Below, piece after piece: positions 27,154 to 35,406 of a stretch of 64,000 nucleotides of DNA. The DNA lies in NCBI RefSeq assembly GCF_001187555.1, contig NZ_LFIJ01000002.1, positions 497,920 through 561,919 of the forward strand. The letters are read 5' to 3'. Made by a program: the position numbers and the translations under genes. A model generated the notes under the pieces. The model had not been told where the DNA came from, searched no databases, and saw only the letters and a program-made list of their open reading frames with translations. Positions within the stretch are counted from its first letter, which is position 1; each line of letters begins with the position of its first letter. This stretch comes from Gilvimarinus polysaccharolyticus (GTDB taxonomy: Bacteria; Pseudomonadota; Gammaproteobacteria; Pseudomonadales; Cellvibrionaceae).

Positions 27154-29555
27154 AAATGGGCCAGCGCAGGTAAGTATTTTTTCGCAAAACCGTCCGGCGG
27201 CAAGGGGCGGTCAAACAAGTACCCTTGTATCAAAATGCCATCGTATTGGCTTAGCCATTGCGCCTGCGCATCGGTCTCGACACCTTCGGCTACAATCACT
27301 AAATTCATATTGCGCGCAATAGCGATAATAGAGGCCACCATCGCCGCATCTTGCGGGTCAATGGTGATATCGTCGACAAATGATTTATCAATTTTAATTT
27401 TGTTTACCGGCAACCGCTTAAGGTAACTGAGTGAACTATAGCCTGTGCCAAAATCATCTAAAGCAAAGGTTATCCCCTCGTTTTGCAGCTTGCGCATTTT
27501 ATCAACCACCTCGTCGAGGTTGTGCAAGGCCGCGCCTTCGGTAATTTCAAATTCTAGACAACTGCCAGGCAATTTATACTTGTGTAAAACACCCAAACAT
27601 TTACCGACAAAATCGGCGTCATGCAGTTGACGCTCACTGATATTAACCGACACTCTTAACTCACAGGGAAATCGTCCGGTCTCTTTATGTTGCCGAATAA
27701 ATTGACAAACATCGTCCAACAATTGCAAACCTACGGGGTGAATCATATCGGAGTTTTCTAGAAAGTTAATAAACTCCGCAGGCTGCACCTGTCCTCGCAA
27801 CGGGTGCTCCCAACGTATTAACGCCTCAGTCGCAACCAGTGTACGAGTGTGTAAATCAATCACCGGCTGTAAATAAAATATAAATTGGCGATCTTGATGT
27901 GACGCGCGGATATCAGACTCCAACTGCAATAGCCGATTTACTTCCTCGGCCATTTGCGGCTTAAACACTTGATAACTACTGGTCTCACTGCGTTTAGCTG
28001 CATTAAGTGCTGTATCGGCTTGCGACAGTAACAACTCGACCGATACATCGACCTCAGGGTAGAGTGCGATACCAATACAAGCGTTAACGGAAAAATCTTG
28101 ATTGCCCAGCGTTACAGGTTGACGAATAGCCTCTAAAAAACGACTTGCGATATGCTCTGCGCGAGATCTTGCCTCGTCTAAATTATCAGCAATTCTCGGT
28201 ATACTTAAAATAAACTCATCGCCCCCAAGCCGCGCTAACGTTTCGGGCTCGTGCACTCGTAAGGCCATACGCCGGGACAAATGCAACAACAATTCATCGC
28301 CTAGCGAATGACCCATGGTGTCGTTAATTCGCTTAAAATCGTTCAAGTCAATCAACAATAAAGCACCGCAACGATTTTCTTCTTTACATGTTTGTAAATC
28401 TTCGTCTAATTGTTCTAATATTTTATTGCGGTTTGCAAGCCCGGTTAAAGTATCGCGATAGGCAAGATATTCTACCCGCTGTTCGGCAGCGACCAGCTCA
28501 GTAATATTATTTAGCACTACAATCACACAAACTACATGATCAAATACAAAAGGTACCAATGACACCTGCATAACATGAGTTTCATTATTAGCATCGGTAA
28601 AACTTTGTTGATAGTTATACAGCGGCGTTTGCTTGCGGCACACTCGTGTAAACAACGATTTAACCTGGGCAGACTCTTTGACTTTAGCCTCTATCAACAT
28701 CGAGAAGTAATTACCAATCTCGACACCGTTAAAATAGCGTTTTAAGGCGTCGTTATAAAGCAACAGATCACCGTCGGTATTAACGGTAAACACCTGATTC
28801 GGGCTTGAATCTAAGATCAATCGTTGTTGTTCTTGTTGGTGCTGAAGATCAATATGCTTTTGATTAAAATTTTTCAGTAACCTATTGGCAGAATTCACTA
28901 TATGCCCAAGCTCGTCTTGCTCATGCTTACGCAAATGCGGAATCGCACTGACCGGGACCTTGCTATGATCAAGGGCAGCAAAACGAGTGGCAAGATTGAC
29001 TAACGGGCGAGTTAACAAAAAGTGATACACCAACACCAACACCAGCGCGATACCAATATTACGCACCGTACCGGTTAACAACGCCCGCCACGCTCGCTGA
29101 TAAAACGGGCTTAACGCCCGATCTTTATTAAGCTCTAATCGCAACGTACCGGCAGGGGCGTCGGCGCCATCTTGTAATATATACTCAAACGTCTCCGACT
29201 CACCCACCAACAACTTGGTTAACCATAAGCTTTGGCTGGCGATAACCGGCTGACGGTATTCGGCCATCAATTTGTTTTGATCATCATAAATGGCGATGTG
29301 GCCCAAAAACCGATATTCACTAAGGCCATCAACGACTTGCTCGGCCAGTCGCTCGTCAAGCAAAAACACGGCTCGCTGCGCCGCAGAACGACTTACTCGG
29401 CTAATTTCTTCGACATTTGTACGGATATCTTGATAATTGCTGCGAAAATCTAGATAGGCTTGCAAACTCGCAACCAATACGCCCAACACTGCCACCACCA
29501 CAAAACTGGTGCGCGCTAATTTATAAGAGAGACGTTGAAATAAATCGATAGTCAT
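27150..29555 (-). CDS. Membrane-bound GGDEF-EAL cyclic-di-GMP protein with HAMP and PAS domains
   Basis: 801 residues. Order: helix (about 16-36), periplasmic sensor of about 125 residues, helix (about 163-180), HAMP (about 182-235), PAS (about 245-365), GGDEF (about 370-535), EAL (about 545-800). The cyclase motif GGDEF is intact, but the inhibitory RxxD site before it reads HEPE and is lost. The phosphodiesterase residues are all present: EALIRW, FEITEGA, DDFGTGYSSL, KIDKSFV, AEGVET. So it probably degrades cyclic-di-GMP, perhaps also makes it, in response to a periplasmic signal. The output (motility, biofilm) cannot be told from the context. Confidence 0.94.
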   Translation of the reverse strand: MTIDLFQRLSYKLARTSFVVVAVLGVLVASLQAYLDFRSNYQDIRTNVEEISRVSRSAAQRAVFLLDERLAEQVVDGLSEYRFLGHIAIYDDQNKLMAEYRQPVIASQSLWLTKLLVGESETFEYILQDGADAPAGTLRLELNKDRALSPFYQRAWRALLTGTVRNIGIALVLVLVYHFLLTRPLVNLATRFAALDHSKVPVSAIPHLRKHEQDELGHIVNSANRLLKNFNQKHIDLQHQQEQQRLILDSSPNQVFTVNTDGDLLLYNDALKRYFNGVEIGNYFSMLIEAKVKESAQVKSLFTRVCRKQTPLYNYQQSFTDANNETHVMQVSLVPFVFDHVVCVIVVLNNITELVAAEQRVEYLAYRDTLTGLANRNKILEQLDEDLQTCKEENRCGALLLIDLNDFKRINDTMGHSLGDELLLHLSRRMALRVHEPETLARLGGDEFILSIPRIADNLDEARSRAEHIASRFLEAIRQPVTLGNQDFSVNACIGIALYPEVDVSVELLLSQADTALNAAKRSETSSYQVFKPQMAEEVNRLLQLESDIRASHQDRQFIFYLQPVIDLHTRTLVATEALIRWEHPLRGQVQPAEFINFLENSDMIHPVGLQLLDDVCQFIRQHKETGRFPCELRVSVNISERQLHDADFVGKCLGVLHKYKLPGSCLEFEITEGAALHNLDEVVDKMRKLQNEGITFALDDFGTGYSSLSYLKRLPVNKIKIDKSFVDDITIDPQDAAMVASIIAIARNMNLVIVAEGVETDAQAQWLSQYDGILIQGYLFDRPLPPDGFAKKYLPALAHF

Positions 29556-29810
29556 AGGTCGTTTTATGTTGTTTTTATCAAATCGACAATCCTTGTCATG
29601 CGCCCAGCCGCTGGGATTAAAACAATGACAGACTCCAATCGGCGGTACAAGCGGCTATCATCGAATCAATGGGTAAGAATCACAGCCCTCTGTCTAGGCG
29701 CCGCGAACCGTCAATTTCGACACAGGCAACCAAAAGCCACACGCGATCTAAGGACTTTAGCACACCTCGGAGTTTTGCGGCATAAAACTCAGCCACTTAC
29801 CCGATAGTAC

Positions 29811-30230
29811 TCACTCACCTTGCACGGTCGCTACCAATCGGCGCGCCCCACCGCTATTGCGGTGCTCACACAAATAAATACCCTGCCACACACCAAGATT
29901 AAGCCTGCCATGGGTAATGGGGACGCTCACACTTACCCCCAAGATACTGCTTTTAATATGCGCGGGCATATCATCGTCCCCCTCGTAATCGTGCCGATAA
30001 TATGGCGCGCACTCGGGCACAAACTGGTTGAAGTGGCTCTCTAGGTCAATCCGTACTGTGGGATCAGCGTTTTCATTAATACTCAGGCTTGCCGATGTAT
30101 GCTGAATAAACAGGTGCATCAAGCCACACTGCAACTGACTAATATCCGGCAGCTGGCGCTCCACCTCGGCGGTAATCAAATGAAACCCTCGGCCTCGGGG
30201 AGTAAGACTAAATTCAACTTGCTGCCACAT
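29811..30230 (-). CDS. YjbQ family protein (UPF0047)
   Basis: 139-residue beta-rich protein of the YjbQ/UPF0047 family, described as having secondary thiamine-phosphate synthase activity. Motifs: MHLFIQHTSASLSINENADP, MPAHIKSSILG, and LGVWQGIYLCEHRN with conserved histidines. The frame opens with a TTG at 30248, but ATG 30230-30228 after GGAAAAG matches homologues. It is divergent from the hibernation factor gene. Confidence 0.9.
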   Translation of the reverse strand: MWQQVEFSLTPRGRGFHLITAEVERQLPDISQLQCGLMHLFIQHTSASLSINENADPTVRIDLESHFNQFVPECAPYYRHDYEGDDDMPAHIKSSILGVSVSVPITHGRLNLGVWQGIYLCEHRNSGGARRLVATVQGE

Positions 30231-30419
30231 AGCGCTTTTCCGTTGCAATTGGAACTGGTCGATAAGATAAAAATATTATGTCGTTCAGGCTTGAATTTTA
30301 CTGCATTCGGGCGCATGTTTACTAAGAGGCCGAGAAAAGCTCTCGCTTCCGCAAACAGTACCTTTAAACAATGTTTTTTGTTGCCGGTACTTATTTTAAT
30401 GGTACAAGGAATCCAGTAT

Positions 30420-30761
30420 ATGCAAATCCAACTTTCCGGTCACCATGTTGAGATCACCGATGCTATTCGTGAATCTGTAAACACCAAATTTGCCAAGATT
30501 GGTTCGCACTTCCCTCAGCTAGAGTCCCTGTCAGTGACCTTAACGGTCGAGCGTGCCTCCCAGAGTGTCGAGGTCACCACCCAATATTTAGGAGCACCCG
30601 TAGCGGTACAAGCCGCCAATCAAGATATGTACGCCGCTATCGCCCAAGCGGTTAAAAAACTAGAGGCAGCCCTCGCCCACCGCAAAGGCTCGGTAAAATC
30701 CAACCGCCATGAAAAACCGCAGCTGGATGAGCAAGAGCCCACCGAAGAAGAGGCCTTGTAA
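30420..30761 (+). CDS. hpf: Ribosome hibernation promoting factor (HPF/RaiA family)
   Basis: 113-residue short-form hibernation factor that binds the 30S decoding centre in starved cells. The fold is seen in MQIQLSGHHVEITDAIRESV, FPQLESLSVTLTVE and QDMYAAIAQAVKKLEAAL, followed by an acidic tail. The frame is open 107 codons further upstream, but homology begins at ATG 30420 with AAGGA nine bases before it. It is not next to rpoN, the commonest partner of hpf, so this may be the stand-alone RaiA-like copy. Confidence 0.93.
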   Translation: MQIQLSGHHVEITDAIRESVNTKFAKIGSHFPQLESLSVTLTVERASQSVEVTTQYLGAPVAVQAANQDMYAAIAQAVKKLEAALAHRKGSVKSNRHEKPQLDEQEPTEEEAL

Positions 30762-30764
30762 GCC

Positions 30765-30796
30765 TTACCGCCACGGTGTTAACACCGTGGCGGTAA
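30765..30796 (+). terminator. Perfect palindromic hairpin after hpf
   Basis: A 32-base perfect palindrome (TTACCGCCACGGTGTT and its complement) starts three bases after the hpf stop codon. It forms a 16-bp stem with almost no loop when folded. No T run follows, so it may block 3' exonucleases rather than act as a classical terminator. Confidence 0.6.
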
Positions 30797-31117
30797 AAAG
30801 CTATTAAGAGCAAAAAACATACAAAAACTTAGTACGATTACATCCCAGCTCTATTGATCACTCCTTAAACAACCTCCTGAACTACACAACAATACGCTTA
30901 AGTGATCTTGACTCTCCTGCCGAAAGAAAAACTGACAACGGTGTGTAAATAAATCGCCACAGCCGCCTCTGCGTGACGGCGAACACTGCTCACACGACAA
31001 AAAACGGTTACAAAAAATTCACGAAACCGTCATTAAAGCTGATATTTAACGTCATTTTTTACCTCTAACGTGTTGCCTCTTCAACCGTGCTAATAATTAT
31101 TTATCGAGGAAAACACA
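30797..31117. other. Intergenic region hpf / phoX
   Basis: About 320 bases without a gene. It presumably carries the phoX promoter. Three PHO-box-like words occur at 31027-31055 (see separate entry). No small gene was seen. Confidence 0.5.
31027..31055 (+). promoter_or_regulatory. Possible degenerate Pho box upstream of phoX
   Basis: CCGTCAT (31027-31033), CTGATAT (31039-31045) and ACGTCAT (31049-31055) resemble the PhoB half-site CTGTCAT and are spaced by about one helical turn (12 and 10 bases). The position, 60-90 bases before a phosphatase gene, fits. The matches are imperfect. Confidence 0.35.
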
Positions 31118-33010
31118 ATGACATTTCAGCTCAACGGCAAAGGTAAACTCGCGTTGGCCATGTTTAGCCTTATGGCTTTAGCTGCCTGTGATGGCGACGA
31201 TGGCAAAGATGGCGTAGCTGGAGCGCAAGGCCCTGCCGGCCCACAAGGCCCCGCTGGAGCCGATGGCTCTGATGGCAGCAACGGTAACGGCGGCACCGGT
31301 AGTGCCAGCTTGATGACCCCCGGCCTAACCCGCTTAGCCACCGTACCTGCAGGTGCCGAAGTGACCGGTGCATTTGCAACCGAGAACGGTGATCTATTCT
31401 TTAACGTGCAACACCCCGACAGCGCCAACAGCGCAACCGACAGCGAAGGTAAAACCTTTAGCCACGGCACCGTGGGTGTATTAGCCGGCGTTAATATCAA
31501 CCAGTTACCTAAACACTTAGTTTCGGTGGGTGTACCCGATACTGAGCAAGAGCGTCAGACTGTTCAGGTTGCTTACGGTGAATATCAAGTCATCGCGCAA
31601 ACCATGGATACCTTCGGCGGCGCCATGCCAGAAGGTTTAGGCACCATTATGGCCACCGATAAATCAACCGTTATCGCCTCTTCTGATACACCAGACTTTA
31701 ACGGCTTTGTGCCCACCGGTGCCAACGAAGGTTATTTGTTTACCAACTGGGAGTCGATCCCCGGTGGCATGAGCCGTTTAAAGCTCAACAAAAACGCCAG
31801 CACCGGCTACTGGTCAGTCGACAGCAACGACGTGCAAATGCTGGACTTTGGCATTTACGGCACCATCGCCAACTGCTTTGGTTCGGTAACACCGTGGGGC
31901 ACACCGCTAACCTCAGAGGAGTGGGGCAACCAGGGCGACAACACTCATGAGTGGAACGACCCGTCAAAGCAAACCGCCCGCGATGCGTTGGCCATGTACA
32001 TCGATCCAACCGCTACCGACGCCGATGGCGCCTCGAGCTTCCCCAACACCTATCGCTATCATTACAGTGTCGAGATCACCGAGCCGACCAGTGCCACTCC
32101 GGTACCGGTTAAGCACTACACTTTGGGCCGCTTTGAGCACGAAAACTCAATCGTTATGCCCGATCAAAAAACGGTATATTCATCGCAAGATGATACCAAC
32201 GGCGTTCTCTACAAATTTGTCGCCGACACAGCCGGAGATCTTTCTAGCGGCACACTATATGGCGCAAAAGTCATCCAAGATACTGGCAGCTTTGAACCGC
32301 TAACTACGGGTTTTAACGTACAGTGGATCGAGTTAGCTCACAGCGACAACGCCACCATCGATGGCTGGATTGCCGACTTTGACGGCATCACCACTGCCGA
32401 GTTTGTTGCAGGCCAGAGCAACTATTTGACCGACGCCGATGCCGATGCCTGGGCCGCAGGTGACACCAACTATCCAAGCGTTGCCAACGGCGGCGGCAGT
32501 ACAACCGCCGGTATGGCCATGGACGACCGCATCGCCTTTCTTGAGTCGCGCAAAGCGGCCCGCGCTAAAGGTGCCACCGCCGAGTGGCGTAAGTTTGAAG
32601 GTATCTACGTCAACCAAAAACGTGCGAAAGAAGCCGTGGAAGGCACCAACTTAGTCGCCGGTGAAGACGTATCACAAGCGTATGTTTACTTTGCTATTGC
32701 CGATATGGATAACGGCATGATCGACAACGAAGGCGACATCCAATTGTCATCTCGGGTAAAAGATTGCGGCGGTGTGTATCGCATGCCACTGCTGACCGGC
32801 GCCGATGCTTATAGCGTTAACCGCATCGAGCCAGTTGTTATGGGCTCAACCTACCGCTCTACCTTAGATGGTGCGCTGCGCTGCGATGTAAACGCCCTGT
32901 CACAACCTGACAACGTGATCGTGCTGGACGACGGTCGTCTGGTTATCGGCGAAGACGGCTTCCAAGAAAACAACACTTTGTGGATGTACGACCCGAGCGT
33001 TAATGACTAA
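31118..33010 (+). CDS. phoX: PhoX-family (DUF839) phosphatase lipoprotein with collagen-like stalk
   Basis: PhoX enzymes are Ca2+/Fe3+-dependent alkaline phosphatases that release phosphate from organic esters outside the cytoplasm. 630 residues. The lipobox LAAC places the lipidated cysteine at 24, and it is followed at once by twelve Gly-X-Y triplets (about 26-61, including GPAGPQGPAG). The catalytic domain then shows TNWESIPGGMSRL, GTIANCFGSVTPWGTPLTSEE (candidate iron cysteine 253), GRFEHENSIVMPD, SSQDDTNGVLYKFV and QPDNVIVLDDGRLVIGEDG. Most PhoX proteins are Tat-exported and soluble; this one is tethered. GAGGAAAAC precedes the ATG. Activity is inferred from the family. Confidence 0.85.
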   Translation: MTFQLNGKGKLALAMFSLMALAACDGDDGKDGVAGAQGPAGPQGPAGADGSDGSNGNGGTGSASLMTPGLTRLATVPAGAEVTGAFATENGDLFFNVQHPDSANSATDSEGKTFSHGTVGVLAGVNINQLPKHLVSVGVPDTEQERQTVQVAYGEYQVIAQTMDTFGGAMPEGLGTIMATDKSTVIASSDTPDFNGFVPTGANEGYLFTNWESIPGGMSRLKLNKNASTGYWSVDSNDVQMLDFGIYGTIANCFGSVTPWGTPLTSEEWGNQGDNTHEWNDPSKQTARDALAMYIDPTATDADGASSFPNTYRYHYSVEITEPTSATPVPVKHYTLGRFEHENSIVMPDQKTVYSSQDDTNGVLYKFVADTAGDLSSGTLYGAKVIQDTGSFEPLTTGFNVQWIELAHSDNATIDGWIADFDGITTAEFVAGQSNYLTDADADAWAAGDTNYPSVANGGGSTTAGMAMDDRIAFLESRKAARAKGATAEWRKFEGIYVNQKRAKEAVEGTNLVAGEDVSQAYVYFAIADMDNGMIDNEGDIQLSSRVKDCGGVYRMPLLTGADAYSVNRIEPVVMGSTYRSTLDGALRCDVNALSQPDNVIVLDDGRLVIGEDGFQENNTLWMYDPSVND

Positions 33011-33040
33011 TCACAACACCAGACAATAAAAGCGTTTACA

Positions 33041-33067
33041 GGAGCCGTTCTGCGGCTCCTTTTTTTG
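33041..33067 (+). terminator. Intrinsic terminator after phoX
   Basis: GGAGCCG (33041-33047) pairs with CGGCTCC around a five-base loop and is followed by seven T. It lies 30 bases past the phoX stop, so the next gene is likely served by read-through or its own promoter. Confidence 0.92.
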
Positions 33068-33107
33068 TTTATACAACACTCAACATACAGTACCCATAGG
33101 CAAAAAC

Positions 33108-34724
33108 ATGAACCGACTGTTAGCCCTTATATTATTGGTTATGGCGGCACATTTAGCGGGTTGCGATAAAACACCTCAAAGCTTAACCGAAACCGCCAGC
33201 GCCGAGCCAGAATACGCCGCGCAAGACTATATAACCCACAAAGAAACCTACAATCCCGAGGCGGTCATTCCACCTCAGTGCTACACCAAAACCGAAGGTG
33301 AAAATAATCCCTGTTATATTTGCCATCAAAGTAACAGTGATGACCGTGCCCACCCCAACATGATGAATGATGGATTCTTACAAGGCAGCTACGATTTTTC
33401 TGACATCGGCAACACCAATCGCTGGAGTAATTTATTTAAAAACCGCAGCGCCGAGATTGGCAACATCAGCGACTCATTTATGCGCGACTACATTAACCAA
33501 GATAATTACTCGGCGCTGGCCGCTTGGTTTAAATCCGACGCTTGGAGTGGCCGCGCTCCGATCATTGAGCATCTTGCCGATGGTGCCGCCGCTTTTAACG
33601 CAGATGGTTTAGCGCTGGACGGCAGCCGCTGGGTAGCGTTTAACTACAAACCTTTGCCCAGTACCTTTTGGCCCACCAACGGCTCGACCGATGATGTAAT
33701 GATCCGCCTACCCGACGCCTTTAGCGAAATCGACGGGCAATATTCACGTGACATTTACTTTGCCAATTTAAGTTTACTAGAAATGGCCATTGTCGATAAA
33801 GCAAGCCTGCCCAGCATTACCCTAGACGAAGCCGCCAGCGGCACTGACTTTAATGGCGACGGAGAATTAAACACAAACGTTACCACCGTACATCGAACCA
33901 AATACTATTTTGGTGATGCCCAAAACATTCCCGTAATGCACATGCTCTACCCTAAGGGCACTGAATTTTTACACACCGTACGCTACGTAGGCATTGCACA
34001 AGATGGCAGTATTACCAACGCCCGCCGCATGAAAGAAGTACGCTATATGCGCAAAGACACTTTCATGCCCAAAGAGCGCCTAACCAACAGCTACTATCGC
34101 GAAGCCAAAGAAAAACACTTTGGCAACCTACCAGCCGTGGTTAATCACGACGACCGCGGCATGAGTAACGGCATGGGTTGGCTGCTTTGGGGCTTTATCG
34201 AAAACGCCGATGGCGAAATGCGCAAGCAAAATGATCAAGAACAATTCTTTTGCATGGGCTGCCACAAAACCATTGGTACCACCATCGATCAAACCTTTGC
34301 CTTCGCTCGTAAAAAACCTGGCGTTAATGGCTGGGGCTATATCGACTTAAAATCCCTTAACGACGCGCCCAATATTGGCGAAACCCAAGGCGAATATTTA
34401 ACCTACCTAGAGCGTGTGGGCGGCGGCGATGAATTTCGTCAAAACGGTGAAATGCTAGAGCGCTGGTTTGACAGTAAAGGAATGGTGAAGCGTGAAAAAG
34501 TCGCCGCACAAAAATCTTTGTACGATTTAATTACCCCATCGCCCGAGCGGGCGTTAAATTTAAACAAAGCCTATTACCGTATTGTCCAAGAGCAAAGCTT
34601 CTTGTTCGGTCGCGACGCCGTATTAACTCCGGCAGACAACGTCTATCAAACGATTGATACCGCGATAGAACCGCTGGATAGTGAGCACCGTTATCAGTGG
34701 GATATAAGGTTGGATTGGAAGTAA
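33108..34724 (+). CDS. Lipoprotein with two c-type haem motifs, function unknown
   Basis: 538 residues. The lipobox LAGC gives a lipidated Cys19. Two haem c attachment motifs are present, CYICH (69-73) and CMGCH (382-386), more than 300 residues apart, so the protein probably binds two haems in separate lobes. The middle section is rich in aromatic and acidic residues and carries a short calcium-loop-like FNGDGELN. I do not recognise the family; it does not look like the CcpA/MauG dihaem peroxidases, whose haem spacing is shorter. It lies directly downstream of phoX on the same strand, about 97 bases away with a terminator between, and may act with it on the cell surface or periplasm. That link is inference from position. 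Confidence 0.82.
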   Translation: MNRLLALILLVMAAHLAGCDKTPQSLTETASAEPEYAAQDYITHKETYNPEAVIPPQCYTKTEGENNPCYICHQSNSDDRAHPNMMNDGFLQGSYDFSDIGNTNRWSNLFKNRSAEIGNISDSFMRDYINQDNYSALAAWFKSDAWSGRAPIIEHLADGAAAFNADGLALDGSRWVAFNYKPLPSTFWPTNGSTDDVMIRLPDAFSEIDGQYSRDIYFANLSLLEMAIVDKASLPSITLDEAASGTDFNGDGELNTNVTTVHRTKYYFGDAQNIPVMHMLYPKGTEFLHTVRYVGIAQDGSITNARRMKEVRYMRKDTFMPKERLTNSYYREAKEKHFGNLPAVVNHDDRGMSNGMGWLLWGFIENADGEMRKQNDQEQFFCMGCHKTIGTTIDQTFAFARKKPGVNGWGYIDLKSLNDAPNIGETQGEYLTYLERVGGGDEFRQNGEMLERWFDSKGMVKREKVAAQKSLYDLITPSPERALNLNKAYYRIVQEQSFLFGRDAVLTPADNVYQTIDTAIEPLDSEHRYQWDIRLDWK

Positions 34725-35406
34725 ATGTAAGACAGATGGAGGCTAGAGCGTTTAGCCTTCATCAAAGTAGCCCTCTGGATAATTAAACTCAAACACTCCA
34801 GTCCAATTATGATTTTTCATTGCGATGGATATATATTTTAGCTTAAAGCCCAGCTAATAAGGAGCCTACCCTTTATTGAACTTTAGCTGAAACCAGCCCT
34901 AAGCCTCCGCCAAGTCAAACCTACAAAAGGTTTATTTATTTTTATCAGATACAGGCAACGCAGATAAAACAATCTATAGCGACGTTATAACGCCCTCTCT
35001 TGTCGCCTCATTCATCAGCCAGATGAATTTTTGAATGACTAAAAAAACGCACCTAATTGTTGTGGCGATAATTGCCGCACATCAATTTCGGACTTTTCTC
35101 CCACTGCTAACAAACAAAATTGACAACGTTGTCCTTTGCACCTATGGTGAAAACGCGCTCTCACTTTGAGTGCCGCGCGCAGTCCACCTGACAATAACTT
35201 GACTCGTGCAACTGTTAACCCCATGACGGCTATACATGACGATAACTGTAATAGCGTAGCTGAAAAGAGTCAGCGCACGATCCATTGTTTAGACGCCTGC
35301 CCGCCGTCCTTAAACTGCTGTTTGGAAACGCGTAGTAGCCATGTGGTAAGTGCCGCAGAAATAAAGCGGTATCACAACCAAACCCATGCACAAAAAGGAT
35401 TTCATT
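34725..35406. other. Intergenic region before the chitinase gene
   Basis: About 680 bases without a convincing gene, AT-rich in its first half. It has an imperfect hairpin after the dihaem gene (34740-34758) and a hairpin followed by a T run on the plus strand (35010-35032). A 61-codon minus-strand frame (35039-35224) is open but unsupported. Confidence 0.5.
35010..35032 (+). terminator. Candidate terminator with no gene upstream
   Basis: ATTCATC (35010-35016) pairs with GATGAAT (35022-35028) around a five-base loop, and T 28-32 follow. The stem is AT-rich and short. No gene ends shortly before it, so it may end a small RNA or simply be a chance match. Confidence 0.35.

Noticed and set aside
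29598-29807. Plus-strand 69-codon frame between the GGDEF/EAL gene and yjbQ
   Set aside because: Arg/Gln-rich translation without a ribosome site or recognisable domain.
35039-35224. Minus-strand 61-codon frame with a C-x4-C-x2-C pattern
   Set aside because: It lies in a large gap and could be a small protein, but it has no ribosome site, no recognised family, and no neighbour suggesting a role.
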